NCBI GenBank assembly: GCA_034440635.1
Contig: JAOTON010000054.1
Coordinates: 261,501 to 325,500, forward strand
Length of the DNA stretch: 64,000 bases
Direction of reading: 5' to 3'
Origin: Lepas anatifera
Taxonomy: Eukaryota; Arthropoda; Thecostraca; Lepadidae
Position numbers and translations under genes: made by a program. Of this stretch, positions 10,695-22,223 are shown one piece after another. Within the stretch, counting starts at the first letter, position 1. Each line of letters starts with the position of its first letter. Below the pieces are notes generated by a model. It ran no database searches and had not been told where the DNA came from. It saw only the letters and a program-made list of their open reading frames with translations.

Positions 10695-11436
10695 GGAGTC
10701 CTGGAATGTATGCTGTAGCACCATAATATACATTCCGGGGTTTTTCATATCGATGATCTAGAATCAGGCACGGATTGTATTCTCTATTGGAAATACGTGG
10801 GGAAAACAGGAAGAGGGCTGTAGTTGTGTAGATACAGCTGAGAATACCTTCGTATTCTCCAAGCCGTAGTATCCTGGGCCACTTTTCAGGTTCATGCTGC
10901 AATTTTGACCTGTGACCTCTGAGAGGTCATCTGGGGCTATTTAAACAGTTTTCAGACTTGGGTCAATAACTTTGCAGGAAATGATGGTACAACTTATGTT
11001 TTGATACCATTTCGTTTGGATTGCTATTGCGAGTCGATTGATATGCGTATTGACTATGCTAGGTTAAAAGATGATCTTGACCTGAACTGAGGTCAGGTAA
11101 TTTTTTGCGTTTTGACCTAGCATAGTCATATTATACATAACTCCATTTGTCGTGACGAAATGAAGAGAATGGTGCCTACAAAATGGTTCTAATCCAACTT
11201 TGTCAGAAACTAGAGTCCAAAAGCTCTACCCTAACATGCGACCTTCTTTGACTTGTCATGACCTCAATATTGACCTGAGCCAAAAAGTGACCAATGTAGT
11301 TTTTCATGAATTTCTATTAGCTATCCAACAGCTTTCGCGCTTTTCGCTAGTCCGCATAGGAAACGATTTTGAGGGGGAGTGTTTGAAAACCCCCACCAGG
11401 GCAAAGGTGGTTCGGAGGCCCACCGGGGTGGGTGTG
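10695..11436 (+). mobile_element. TTAA-type element, family B, right part (after H1)
   Basis: This is the continuation of 3261-3579. It includes the family B body shared with 1695-2240 and 16915-17270, then GGGGGAGTGTTTGAAAACCCC and an end complementary to CACCCCGGTGGGCCTCC. The expected terminal TTAA is degraded to GTGAAAT. No coding capacity is seen. Confidence 0.65.
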
Positions 11437-12800
11437 AAATCCTTTTTGCCGAATCACGCCTGTGTATCAGAGGATGAAACTATGGAATCATGGTCAGGAT
11501 CGTTCATAGTGAGATCATTGCAGCCTCGTGAACGCGGAAATGGAAGTGAACAGGCTTCATCAGGTCCTTGAAATACCGAACCCAGTCAACACACCCGCGT
11601 GGGCCCCGCGTGGGCTGATGAGGGTGAAGGTGGGCTCAGACGGGCAAGGGGCTCGATGTGGGCAAACCATGTGGTAACCACGTGGTTTTAGAGGGTATGG
11701 TGACGGTATTGGTGGAGGTCCAAGGTGATGTGCTTGTTTTTACTTGGCGGCTGTGTTTTTCAAATATTTTAAGCTAATCCCTTGACCTGGACGTTCGACC
11801 TTGACCTGGACCGCTCCTTCCTAAAATGTTACTTCCATCCCCCCACCCAGGATGTGGTTATTGACACCTTCACTGTAGATTGTACCGCCCAAAAGTCGCA
11901 ACCCCACCCCCAACCATGTGTGTTGCGGTCCTGATCGGAAATCCCGGATCCACTTATCGATGAAAATTAAGTTAGCTTTTGTTCTAAACTCTTTGTTACA
12001 GCACCATTAGCGGCTGAATTTCAAACCCCCAGGTATCATGAACACAGGCAAAGTATGTGCACGGTCTCAACAAGCATGAGTTTGTGCACAAATTATAATT
12101 TGTCGAAGAAGCGAATGCCTATGGGAGCAGGTAGGAGTTCGCAGTCATGCTTTGCCGCGCTCCGTTTCCACCCCTTTAGCACCGGTGCTCGGGAGCGCGC
12201 TGCCGGGGCCGCGTCTCCCCTCTGCGCCCGACCGTGCCTCAGGCGTTTGCGCGGGGGCCGGCTGTCTTTTGTATGGCCGCATTCCGTTGGCATTAGCGGG
12301 ACCGTCAGTCGCTGGAGGGAAGTGGTCAGGTGGAACGGTAATACTGTGGTGAGGCGTCCGTAAATTTTGAGGATATGTACTGACGGGTACATTGCTAAAA
12401 ACAGGCCCAGGGCAAGGCTGCGTTTGTTGACAATGTAAGGTAGGATTTAAGATAGAATAAGGGAACAAATACAGTGCGGATACGACAAGAGGAGCTGCTA
12501 CCTTCGTCAAACATCCAAGATATTCTGATGCAGAGCATTTCCGGCGTGAGTGCGAGGGCCCATTGGAGCCACATTCGAATAACCCACCTAACGTTCCTTG
12601 ATGTGACTAATTGATGCTATTATGAAACTCGTGTTTGCTTGTAGTGGATTTGAAATGCATGGCTACGTCTCTGTCTGTAATGTCTCTATAAATATACTGG
12701 TGTTATTTTCATATTCATGTGGTTTTCTTCTTGCACAGATGAATACCGGAGGCACATGACACGAAGGGGGAATCTTCGGAAAACCTCATGCAGTGGTCCG
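11437..12800. other. No gene recognised; GC-rich patch at 12150-12360
   Basis: Short GGTAACCACGTGG-type repeats occur at 11590-11690. A GC-rich CpG-bearing patch at 12150-12360 is open in several frames on both strands, but no domain or splice pattern supports an exon. Confidence 0.3.
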
Positions 12801-12804
12801 CTGG

Positions 12805-13135
12805 AAACCACGACAGACCACTGGAGGCCATCACAGAACGCTGGAAGCCACCAAACCACCGGGAAACGACCACCAGAAACCATCAGACTGTCAGAAAACG
12901 ACCATCAAAGATAATCAAATCACCAGAAACCATCAGACTGTCAGAAAACGACCACCAAAGACCATCAAATCACCAGAAATCATAAAAAACGACCACCAGA
13001 AATCATCAGACCAAGAGAAACCATAGACCACCAGAAACCATCAGACCACCAGAAACCATCAGGAAATGACCACCAGAAACCATTAGGAAATACCACCAGA
13101 AATCATTAGGAAATGACCACCAGAAGCCATCAATT
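12805..13135 (+). repeat. Minisatellite, ~18-20-bp CCACCAGAAACCATCAGA units
   Basis: Tandem units read ACCACCAGAAACCATCAGA, some with GTCAGAAAACG inserted. A longer period of about 60 bases is visible near 12880-12970. The units lack plus-strand stops in more than one frame, so overlapping open frames are trivial. Confidence 0.85.
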
Positions 13136-13415
13136 ATACGTGTTATTATTATCTTTGGTACCTTTGTGAGGGGCCAGCAAAAGTTCATCAACATTTAAAA
13201 TGTCTTGCATTCAAACAGTGTCTGCACAACTCAGAGCGCAGTAATCCTTTTTTGTGCTTGATGAATGTGTTATAACGTAGTTTATTTTAGGCATATTTAC
13301 CAAGTAATCATTCCTCACAATTACCGTGAGGTCATCTGACGCAGTCTGCATAAGGGTAATCAATATGATGTAATCATGAAAATATATGTTATGTTATTTC
13401 ATCTGGCTACTTTGA

Positions 13416-13680
13416 GATCATCCCAAGCAATGACAACATGGTCATCCCACACGTTTACTTCATGGTCACCCCACATGGTTACCATACGGTTATCACACAC
13501 GGTTACAAAATGGTTATCCCACAAGGTTACCTCGCGGTCATCCCACGTGGTTTGGCCCACGCGGGCCCCACGCGGAAATATCTTCCAAACCGCGTGGGCC
13601 CCTCGCGGTCACCCCACGAGGGCACCACGCGGAAAGTGATGGGGAGCCCATATGGTTACCATGCAGTAACCACGAAGGTG
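13416..13680. repeat. Minisatellite of CATGGTTA/CCACACGGTTA words
   Basis: About 20-bp units alternate GTCATCCCACATGGTTACC and related words. The array ends at GTGTTAGCTGGGAAATTAGAC, nearly identical to the edge of a similar array at 43930. It may therefore be the variable core of a dispersed element. Confidence 0.65.
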
Positions 13681-13689
13681 TGTTAGCTG

Positions 13690-14080
13690 GGAAATTAGAC
13701 GGATTAAAGCTATTTTTTATTAGGGAGCAATATTGCTATTTCCCAATATGATAACGTCGTTTGAGCCTACAGATCCTCTTTCTCCGAATCCTCACATTGT
13801 GAACCCAAGGTGGAATAAATTTTTGGGTCATCCCATTATGAGTTTCCGGCAAAAATAGGAAAGGTTCATTTTCAGGAAATACTGGAGAGATCAACTTGGA
13901 AATCCCCAAACCGTGTATTATTACTCCAATCTTGACCATAAAGTTGAGTTTTTGACCATCTAGCCTCTCAAAGGTCATGTGAGGTCACAGTAACATACAG
14001 TGATTATATTGCCAATAACTTCTCACTGAATTGAGCTAAAGCTTCCATCTTTTTTTGGGGGATGTATTTATATATATATA
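13690..14080. other. No gene recognised
   Basis: AT-rich sequence with family A/B-like phrases such as AAGGTCATGTGAGGTCAC near 13970, so decayed MITE sequence is likely. Confidence 0.3.
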
Positions 14081-14081
14081 G

Positions 14082-14525
14082 GGGAGAGTGGGGTAAGATG
14101 CCCCATCGGGTAAGACGCCCCATCCCCTCTTCCGGCAATTCGGGCCACTACTGGTAAATAATATTGTTCTTGGTCGAAAGCAGAGGCTTTGATTGTTTCT
14201 TGCGCAAAAATTCAGTTCCCTCCTGTGAGTTGCGTGAAGCTGGTGGGTAAGTCTTTGTTTCGATGTTTTTCTAAGAAAAAATTGCCCACATAGGTTGCAG
14301 ATATCTCGAAGAATATTGGATGCGTGCTTTGTTTGACTTCCCATTACGAATGATGGCACACTGAACTCATTAACTGAGCATTTCCCTTGAGTGTATTAAT
14401 TGTAAGATTTTTTTCCTTCAGGTTTTATCTAGTTTGGGTACTGATGGGAAAGATGCCCCCTCAACGAATGTGGAAAGATGCCCCATGGGCAACTTTACCC
14501 GTGGAAAGGGGGCGTCTTTCCCCAG
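14082..14525 (+). repeat. GGGGTAAGATGCCCC-type dispersed repeat next to a (TA)n run
   Basis: It begins GGGGAGAGTGGGGTAAGATG after a short TA run. Several GGTAAGACGCCCC and GGAAAGATGCCCC words recur near both ends. The same element, in opposite orientation, is at 18208-18470, also against a (TA)n run. No coding capacity. Confidence 0.65.
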
Positions 14526-14666
14526 AGCAATATAACGCCATTTGTTAGAGTAAAAATATATGTTAAACTTGGGGTTAGTCTAAGCCTTACCCACGGGCAG
14601 CGCCACGGAATTGTTACTGGGGGCTACGGACCCTGGACTGGTAATGGGGTGGGACGTGAACTTTAA

Positions 14667-15528
14667 CACGCGCATTGACGGGGGTCTGAGCCACCTTCGG
14701 ATTGACGAGGGGGCGGGTACCCGCCCCCCTAAGATCTCGAGAACCACGGTAGGTAGCGAAAAACGGTAAAGGGCGTTGGGTATCCCATCCGCTTCTCCAT
14801 CGAAAATATTTGCACCATTTTTTTGTCAGGTCACATTTAAGGTCACCAGAGGTCAAAAACATGCCGTCACATGCCGTCATAGGGATAACATGTAAATTAA
14901 GTTTTTCGGTCATTACATCTGAACAAGTAAAGATAGAGCAAAACGACTTGAACTCTATGAATCCTCGCAGCAAGCCGAATCGAGTGATATATGATTTGAC
15001 ATTGCTAGGTCAAATCAAAGATTTGACCTGACCTGAGGTCAGGTCAGGGTCAAATTATATAAAATGCATATCATTAGAACTGCAAAGCCAAGGCGAGTCT
15101 AATGAAGCAAAAATAACTGCTCTATCACCATCTGTTACTGAGTTATTCAGTAAAAACCATATTTCCCATGTATTACCAATGGAGAGGTAACCTTTCTAAC
15201 CTTTCGTACCTGACCTTGGTCATCGATATAAAAAATACCGGAACATATCTTAGAGAACTCGGTGAGCCCATTATGTGATATGAGTTTCAATTGGATAAGT
15301 TCACCCTGCTCCGACTTATGCTATCTTAAACTTTTTTTTGAGGTCGGGTCACTTGACCTGTACTGGTGACCTGACCTGAGATGACCTATCCTTAAAATTT
15401 TCACAGAAGTTGCAAAAATGATGAGGGAGAAGGTAGGACAAGTACGGCGGCGCTGCGCGCCGCCGTTTTTCTGCTGTCTCCGAAAAACCCGAGGGGGGGG
15501 CGGGTACCCGCCCCCGTCAATGCGCGTG
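14667..15528 (+). mobile_element. Family A MITE, copy 1, TTAA-flanked (piggyBac-like)
   Basis: An 862-bp element has perfect 18-bp inverted ends, CACGCGCATTGACGGGGG, and TTAA directly outside both ends (14663-14666 and 15529-15532). TTAA duplication is the hallmark of piggyBac transposition. Just inside the ends lies a GGGCGGGTACCCGCCC palindrome. The body carries many AGGTCA half-sites, including GACCTGACCTGAGGTCAGGT near 15026-15046. No transposase is encoded, so it would depend on one supplied in trans. Copy 2 is at 32769-33605. Confidence 0.9.
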
Positions 15529-15532
15529 TTAA

Positions 15533-16190
15533 ATTGACTGTCTGCAAAAGCTAATGACCATGAAGGTCATGAAAGAATTTACGTAGGTCAACCTACGTAG
15601 GTAATAGGGAGACAATAAAAACCTAGGTCAATTCCCAAAACTTGTTGGGAGACGTCCCCTCAGATTTGCGAGTTAGGGGAATCCGTCCTCCGGTTCCTGT
15701 CCTCTGCTTTCGATGTGCATGACCGTACGTGTTAAATAAGAGCACACTGCAATCTGTCGCTTTGTTTCTAACCTTTCCAATCGAAGGCCTCGCACCTGAA
15801 CCCAGGCCACTAACGCAAGGAATCCCATAACAGCCAAATTTTGTGGTTGGTGCTCTCATTCGATAAAGCGAATCCCACCTCAATCATTAAAACCTTGAGA
15901 CAATTATTTGGGAGTTGACCGGACCTGGCCTGATACCCCAACCGGAGCTGACCTCAAGGCGGTTTCAGATCAAACTGGTGTGGTGGAGGCACAAAGCAAT
16001 TAAATTGAAACGAACAAAACCGTAAAACATATTTCAAAACAATATTGGCCAAAATCGGTTAAATTTGGCCGATTGGGAGGGAGCCATGGCTGGACTGTTT
16101 ACACTGGATTCGCCTACGAATGAACTAGACCTGAAATATTCCACATGGTTAATCCTGCAAAGCTCTGTACCTGACCTCTTACGTTGTCCC
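15533..16190. other. No gene recognised
   Basis: No supported gene. GTAGGTCAACCTACGTAGGT at 15582-15601 is a small palindromic cluster. A tRNA-like SINE starts just after this stretch. Confidence 0.3.
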
Positions 16191-16198
16191 TACATTTG

Positions 16199-16345
16199 CC
16201 ATCCCGGTAGCCCAGTTGGTAGAGCGTTGGGCTCTGGCCCGCTGCTCAGGAACATGCAGTGGCAGTGCATGTCCAGGCTTGGGATCGGTTCCCCTGAGAC
16301 GCTCCGGCGCTCAATAGTTTACCGGACGTAGGTTGGCTGGCAACT
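16199..16345 (+). mobile_element. tRNA-derived SINE-like sequence
   Basis: TAGCCCAGTTGGTAGAGCG is a good RNA polymerase III A box. A degenerate B box, GGGATCGGTTCCCC, follows about 65 bases later. The spacing is wider than in a plain tRNA and no cloverleaf closes, so a SINE head or tRNA pseudogene is more likely than a functional tRNA. No target-site duplication was found. Confidence 0.5.
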
Positions 16346-16602
16346 GACTGGTGAGAGGATGACCTGAGCGAGGCGGCCGTCCCTGGGATTTGTGGGATGT
16401 TTAACTTTGACTTTTCAATTAACTCTTCATGGCAGGAGTTGCTCGCTCCGATGGTGGGGCTAGGGTCTCCGTGACAAGTCCATTGATGACCTTAGTGAGG
16501 CTCCAACTCCAAAAACCGAACTTGCAACAACATTCGTCTAAAAAAGGTTCTTGAAGACAGACTGGTAAAAGAGGTTGTAAAAGCAAAGGTATCTAAAAAG
16601 AC

Positions 16603-16678
16603 GTGCCGAGGCAGGCAAAAGCTGTAAAAGGGAAGAAAGACAGTGGGCATGATGATACCAGATATCTCATCTGCGGAG
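16603..16678 (+). pseudogene. Left part of a possible zinc-finger reading frame split by a DNA element
   Basis: The frame reads RYLICG up to the edge of the element at 16679. If the element and one duplicated site are skipped, the frame continues into 17684 onward. The family is uncertain. The Cys-rich style resembles PHD-like fingers attached to some pogo-type transposases, but this is a weak recollection. Confidence 0.2.
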
Positions 16679-17675
16679 CAGAGAAGGCCTACGCTGCGTT
16701 ACGTTACCGAATTACGCTACGTTACGGTTCGATTTTGGCCAAAACTACGCTACGGAATTACGCTACGTTATATTTCATTGACTACGGCATTACGGTATTT
16801 TAGCTACGGCCACGGTAAAGAATATATCGTATTGCGATATCAACATTTTGTACACACATCTATACTTTAACCCTCGCCCCGGTGGGGGTGTTTGAACATC
16901 CCCCTCGAGTTTAACCGGCGGTACGAAAAAAACAGAAATCGGGCTGTATTTGTGTAGACAAAGCTGAGAAAACCTTCACATTCCTCAAATCGTGGTATCC
17001 TGGACCTCTTTCTAGGTTCCTGTTGCAATGTTTTACCTGTGACCTCTGAGAGGTCATCTGGGCTACTTAGGCAAATTTTCAGACTTGTGTCAATAACTTT
17101 AAAGGAAATGACGATAAAACTTGTATTTTGATAACATTACGTTGAGATTGCTACTACGAGTTGTTTAATGTGCATATTGACTACGCTAGATTAGATAGTG
17201 ATCTTGACCTGACCTGATGTGTGACCTGTTGACCTGATGTGTATGACCTGATGTGTGTGATCAGTGGTCGGGAATTATTGTCACCAGTTGAAGAAAAAAA
17301 TTGAAATAAACCGACTTCTAATTTTTACAGGCCCAAAAATGTGTCCGTGTATTACACTATCCACCAAAACGTTACGGTCTTAATTTGCAGCGATTTGATG
17401 CATTTTTCGTGAAATTGTTGTCGTAACTTTTTTCAAATATTATCACTTCTATTTCAAATTCCGAATTAAAGCAAATCGTTACCAAGAAGCCTTAGTACCA
17501 CGATCGAGTTCACGAGAAGGTGTATACATATATGACGTAACTTTTGTTCGTAGTACGCTACGATACGCTAAATTTTGGCGTAGTACGCTACAGAATCCGC
17601 CCAGCTACGCTCATTTCTTATCCAGAGCTACGGCTACGGAAAAATAGTTTCGTAACGTAGCGTAGGCCATCTCTG
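16679..17675. mobile_element. 1-kb hAT-like element, site duplication CTGCGGAG
   Basis: The left end is CAGAGAAGGCCTACGCTGCG and the right end is the complement of CAGAGATGGCCTACGCTACG. CTGCGGAG flanks it at 16671-16678 and 17676-17683. Subterminal CTACGTTACG words are repeated on both sides in inverted fashion, as is common for transposase-binding regions of hAT elements. There is no transposase. A TTAA-type family B fragment lies inside. Confidence 0.85.
16869..17290 (+). mobile_element. TTAA-type family B fragment nested in the 1-kb element
   Basis: TTAA followed by CCCTCGCCCCGGTGGGGG and GTGTTTGAACATCCCC, then a body matching 10790-11090 (TGACCTCTGAGAGGTCATCT, TGTCAATAACTTTA). The right end is not visible. 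Confidence 0.6.
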
Positions 17676-17683
17676 CTGCGGAG

Positions 17684-17830
17684 TGAGTTTTGTTCTCTCG
17701 TGCGAAGAATGGATCGAGTGCACTGCCTGCGAAGGCTGTGCCATAAATGATAGACTGGGAGCCTGAGATGGTTAGTGGGAGGAAGCTTCGAGTCGCCACA
17801 CGTCATTTTTACTGTCTGAAGTGAATGTTT
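17684..17830 (+). pseudogene. Right part of the possible zinc-finger reading frame
   Basis: The text reads SCEEWIECTACEGCA and, after a stop or shift, ATRHFYCLK. Paired cysteines around EEWIEC resemble a PHD-like finger. It joins 16603-16678 across the predicted empty site. Stops show that it is not functional. Confidence 0.25.
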
Positions 17831-18205
17831 TTGCACTTAACAACTTCTGGCCCATATTTCTTTTAAAATGGTGAATTGAAACAATGGGAACACAGCATAG
17901 ACAAGGTAGGGGATTCAGGGAGGGTGCTCAGAATCCTCGTACCAGTTTACTTCGTTTCGTTCTTCGTCGTGTTTGTTTGTGTGTGTGTTTCATTTTATAT
18001 TACTTTTATGGTATGCCTTTATGCTTGGTTTTATCGTTAGTTTTACGTAACTTAGTTTATTAGACGTGGGAACGTGAAAAACCATCTACATGTTTTATTA
18101 ATGTGCGTGGACGCTTCTACATACATTCTGACTTCTGAATAATACTTAAATGATTACCAATGAAGCTAAGAACTACGAAAAAGCTACTTCATCAACGATA
18201 GACCA
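17831..18205. other. No gene recognised
   Basis: AT-rich sequence without supported features. Confidence 0.3.
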
Positions 18206-18207
18206 AA

Positions 18208-18498
18208 ATGGGGTAAGATGCCCAGGAGTGGGGCATCTTACCAAGCCCAGGGGCGTCTTACCCACCCGATGGGGTAAGACGCCCCTTTGTAAGCCTCTGG
18301 TAAAATCATCATAGTTAGAAAATATGATAATTATCAGCGATTTCATCGACTCTATATGGAAGATAAATGATCATGCTACGACTTGACATCTAAAGCAGCA
18401 CTGTTGGCACCACGGTTTTTTCATAATCCGGATTTCCCTAAACCCTGGGCATCTTATCCCACTCTCCCCTATATATATATATATATATATATATACAT
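18208..18498 (-). repeat. GGGGTAAGATGCCC-type repeat, second copy, with (TA)n
   Basis: Inverted relative to 14082-14525. It ends GGGCATCTTATCCCACTCTC and runs into a TA microsatellite at about 18471-18497. Short internal GGTAAGACGCCCC words are repeated. Confidence 0.65.
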
Positions 18499-19394
18499 TT
18501 TTCAATACAAACACGCATGTTCATATGCCGACACATATGCGCACCACCATCCCATTGAGGAGCCATCATGATATGCATTCGATAAACAGATTCGGGCCTA
18601 ATTTACATATAATTTTTCCGACAGGATCAGTGTTCATGCGCCCTAGGTTACATCTAAAGTCGACAACCGACACAAGACTGGCACTCAACGCGAGGGTCTT
18701 AATCGCATTGCGCTTATCTTGTCACGGGGAGTCGATTGATTTGCAACATGACCATACCGGGTCACCCTGTGACCCTGCCCTAGGTCGTTGTTAGGCTATT
18801 ATCACTTGGCCTAGCAATATCATATTAACTATACATCTTTCGGTTTTCCGCTGTGAGAGGAATCCAGTGATGTATAAAGATTTGCTCTAGCTTCGCTGAG
18901 TAAAAGTCTAAAGAGGGAAGCGTACACGGCGCTGTTGTAAGCCTATGGGAGCCTTCTTTGACCTATGCTGGCTTCAACATTGACCTGAAATGAAATAATT
19001 CTGATAATTTCTCTTTGTTTCGAGCACACTTTTCGCCGGCCGTCCGTAATTTTTCTCTAGCTTTCCTGGGAAATAAGATACGGAAGAAGGGCGAAATGTA
19101 CCTCTTCCCAGCAAGGCGCGTCGTGCCGAGGACCCCGGTGGGGCACATTTTGATATGGCTTAGAAATAATAGGGCTAATCTATGGACAATCCGGGATTTT
19201 TTTGTAGAGACGACTGTAGGTCAGGTACGAGCCGTGGCCTCTCCGTTGGAAATGTATAGGCAAGATAATTTAAACTAAAAAAACATCGGTGGGAATGAAG
19301 ATACAGTCTTTGCTTTTATTTTTGGACTTACCCTCCGATTCTAATGATTTGCGTTCTGACCCAATCTATGATTGGCCTGATCCTTTTAATCGGG
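18499..19394. other. No gene recognised
   Basis: No supported gene. Phrases such as TGACCCTGCCCTAGGTC and GACCTATGCTGGCTTCAACA look like decayed family B sequence. Confidence 0.3.
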
Positions 19395-20045
19395 CTTCAC
19401 ATTTGAACGTGCTGCACGCTTGAACGGGCTGTAATTTTGATCGTGCTGCACTTTTGAATGCGCTGCAGTTTTGAACATGCTGGACTTTTGAACGTGCTGC
19501 ACTTATGAACTGTGGGAGTTTTTAACAGTGCACAATTATCTTGCTGCACTTATGAACCGCGGACGTTTTGAACTCTACGCAAAACATCTTGCTGCACTTA
19601 TGAACCGCTGGCCTTTTGAATACCGCTTCTCTGACCTTGCTGCATTTTTGAACGTGCTGCACTTATGAACTGTGGGTGTTTTGAACGTGCTTGATAATCG
19701 AGTCTGCTGCACTTATGAACTGCGGGGGTTTTGAACGCGCTGCACTTTTGAACTGTGGGGCTTTTGATCGTGCTGCACTTTTGATCGTGCGGCACTTATG
19801 AACTGCGGGCGTTTTGAACATCGCTTCCTGAATGGTGCTGCACTTTTGAGCTGCGGTAGTTATGAGCAGTGGCACTTTTGAACGTGCTGCACTTTTGATC
19901 GTGCTGCACTTATGAACTGCGGGCGTTTTGAACATCCCTTCCTTGACCTTGATGCACTTTTGAACTGCTGCACTTTTGAACATGCTGCACTTTTGATCGT
20001 GCGGCACTTATGAGCGTGCTGCACTTATGAACTGTGGCAAAAATG
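19395..20045. repeat. Minisatellite of TGCTGCACTTTTGAAC words
   Basis: Words of 16-20 bases (GTGCTGCACTTTTGAAC, GCTGCACTTATGAACTGCGG, GCGTTTTGAACAT) alternate in a loose higher-order pattern. A block with ACTGCGGGCGTTTTGAACAT recurs about 120 bases apart near 19802 and 19916. Minus-strand open frames here are repeat artefacts. Confidence 0.8.
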
Positions 20046-21290
20046 AACCGTCCCCCTTCTTTCATCTACAGCCAGGTAGAACGCATGTCAGTGCGGCTAG
20101 GTTTAGCGAACCGAGATGGGATCTTTCCGTCAGTATTCAAGACGAGACTATGCACGAACAATCTAAAGATGTCAAATGAATTCCCCGAAAATTGATAGGT
20201 TCACAATGTGTATAAGCACAATGTAGAGGGGGCTACGTCAGTTTTTGCTAGGATATAGCCGACAAGTGACTAGTGGTTTATGCAGATGGTATATCAAACG
20301 TCAAAAAGTTTCTTTTCCGCTTTTGAAATGGTCCCATATAATTGTTTCGCCGTTGGGGCGGGCGCCATCCCACAGCGAATGTACGTGCTCGCTGGCGCGG
20401 CCGCCACTCTCAGCGCGCAGGCACCGGCGCCAGGTGCCGGCACCTCCTGTCTGAGGCTGTACCCGGGACACGGGGCAAGCGGCAGCGCGCCGCAGGTGGC
20501 GGCCGCTGTGGTCGGGATGAAACTGCAAGGTTTGGTTAAAATGACTAATTTAGGCACACTTGATAAGAATTAATGTATGAAACTTATACTAACAAGGTGA
20601 AAAATGATTGAGGTTTCTTTTGAGACCCTGTAAGGCACATACGACCGCCTACACTAAGTTTTCTATCAGTAAACCAGAGGAGGTTTTTTCAGCCATGCCG
20701 GCGGGGCGCGTAACTCCCGGGGTGCCGGCAGAGCGAGGGTTAAGACGGCTCCTCATGTACCATACAACTAATACAAGACACACGGAGGGCCGATTCCGGG
20801 GGGCAGGGTGTGCAGTTGCACACCCTGAAAAAATTAAGAGTGTCGAAAGTATTTTTTGCACGCCCAGTTTTGGCTTGGTTCGGGAAGGCCTCCCCGGATC
20901 TGGCCGGCGCCCCCTGGATTTGGCCGGTGCTCACCAAGATACCTTTACTTTACAGGTGCACACGGCCGGTCAAGAGACAATCATGCCTAACCACCGTCTC
21001 CCGGAAGAGGTGTCGGTGGCTTGTGTGGAATAAGGACAATTCACATATGTGGCGCCCCCTGCCATCATCAAAGCACCCCATGGAGAGCTATTAAGCGCCC
21101 CCAGGAGAAAAAAGGCGTCCACTCTGGGTAGCATAGGCACCCTTGGATAGCAAAGGCACCCCTGGACAGAAGAAGGCGCCCCCTTAAAAAAGTAACAGTG
21201 CCCCTGGATAGCAGGCGTTCCATGCTTAGAGGGGTGTTTAAACACCCCCCACCAAGGCAAGGGTAGCTTGGAGGCCCACCGGAACAGATG
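20046..21290. other. No gene recognised; GC-rich patch at 20340-20530
   Basis: A CpG-dense stretch at 20340-20530 is open in several frames on both strands. No domain is recognisable. GGCGCCCCC-type words at 21040-21200 form a short degenerate array. GGGGTGTTTAAACACCCCCC at 21231-21250 belongs to a TTAA-type element end. Confidence 0.3.
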
Positions 21291-21296
21291 TTAACC

Positions 21297-21387
21297 CTCG
21301 CCCCACCGGGGCCATCGCTGCCCCCTAAGTTTTTTCGGGATATTAGATAAAACGATGAGGCGCAACACCGCGGTTGAGAGCTCTATC
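21297..21387 (+). mobile_element. TTAA-type family C element, left end only
   Basis: TTAA then CCCTCGCCCCACCGGGGCC, matching the first ~95 bases of the full element at 39570-40586. It is cut at 21387 where a CAGGGGCGTAGCCAGG end begins. The rest of the element is not found after the satellite. Confidence 0.65.
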
Positions 21388-22223
21388 CAGGGGCGTAGCC
21401 AGGGGGGGCACAGGGGGCACGTGCCCTCCCATCGGTGCCGGGGTGCCCTTTTGATTGCCAGGTGGTGTACCCAATTTGGACCGTGCCGCTCGAAATTTAG
21501 TGCCCTACGCCGTTGAGCCTTGATAGAACCAGACTGCATTCAGCGATTTAAACTATTATTTGACAATTAAGTGCCTTTTTGGTCAGTTAGGGCATTCTAT
21601 CGCCTTTCCAAGCACCCGGGAAGAGTATAGGCACGTAATCCGTTTCCAGATGATGCCTCATCGTCGCCAATAAACGTACGGGCAAAGCTAATCTGGTGCC
21701 CCTTGAGCTCATCTGGTGCCCCCTGAGCGCTGGTCTTGGCCCCTGGAGCTGATCATGTGCCCTCTGAGCTGATCTGATGCCCTTGTAGTCAATCTGGTGC
21801 CCCCCCTGAGAAAAGAATTGTGCCTTCTGAACCTATATAATGCTCTCTGAGTTAGTATGATGCCTCCGAGCTTGCCTCGTGCCCTATTAGCTGTTTTAGT
21901 GCCCCTTGATCTGATCCGGGTCCCCTGAACTTATTTAATGCCTCCCGTAGTTTATCTACTGTCCGGGTGGGCACGGGGGGCACTTGCCCCCATCGGTGCC
22001 GGGTGCCCTTTTGATTGCCAGGTGGTGTACCCCTTTGGGCCGTGCCGCTCGAAATTTAGTGCCCTACGCCGTTGAGCCTAGATGGAACTAGACCGCATTT
22101 GGCGATTTCAACTGCTATTTGATAATTAAGTGCCTTTTTGGTCAGCTAAAGCATTCTGTCGCCTTTCCAAGCACACGGGAAGAGTATAGGGCTGTAATCC
22201 GTTTCCAGATAATGCCTCATCGT

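Noticed and set aside
20280..20573. GC-rich open frames on both strands near a CpG patch
   Set aside because: Openness in several frames on both strands is expected from high GC. No homology is recognised.
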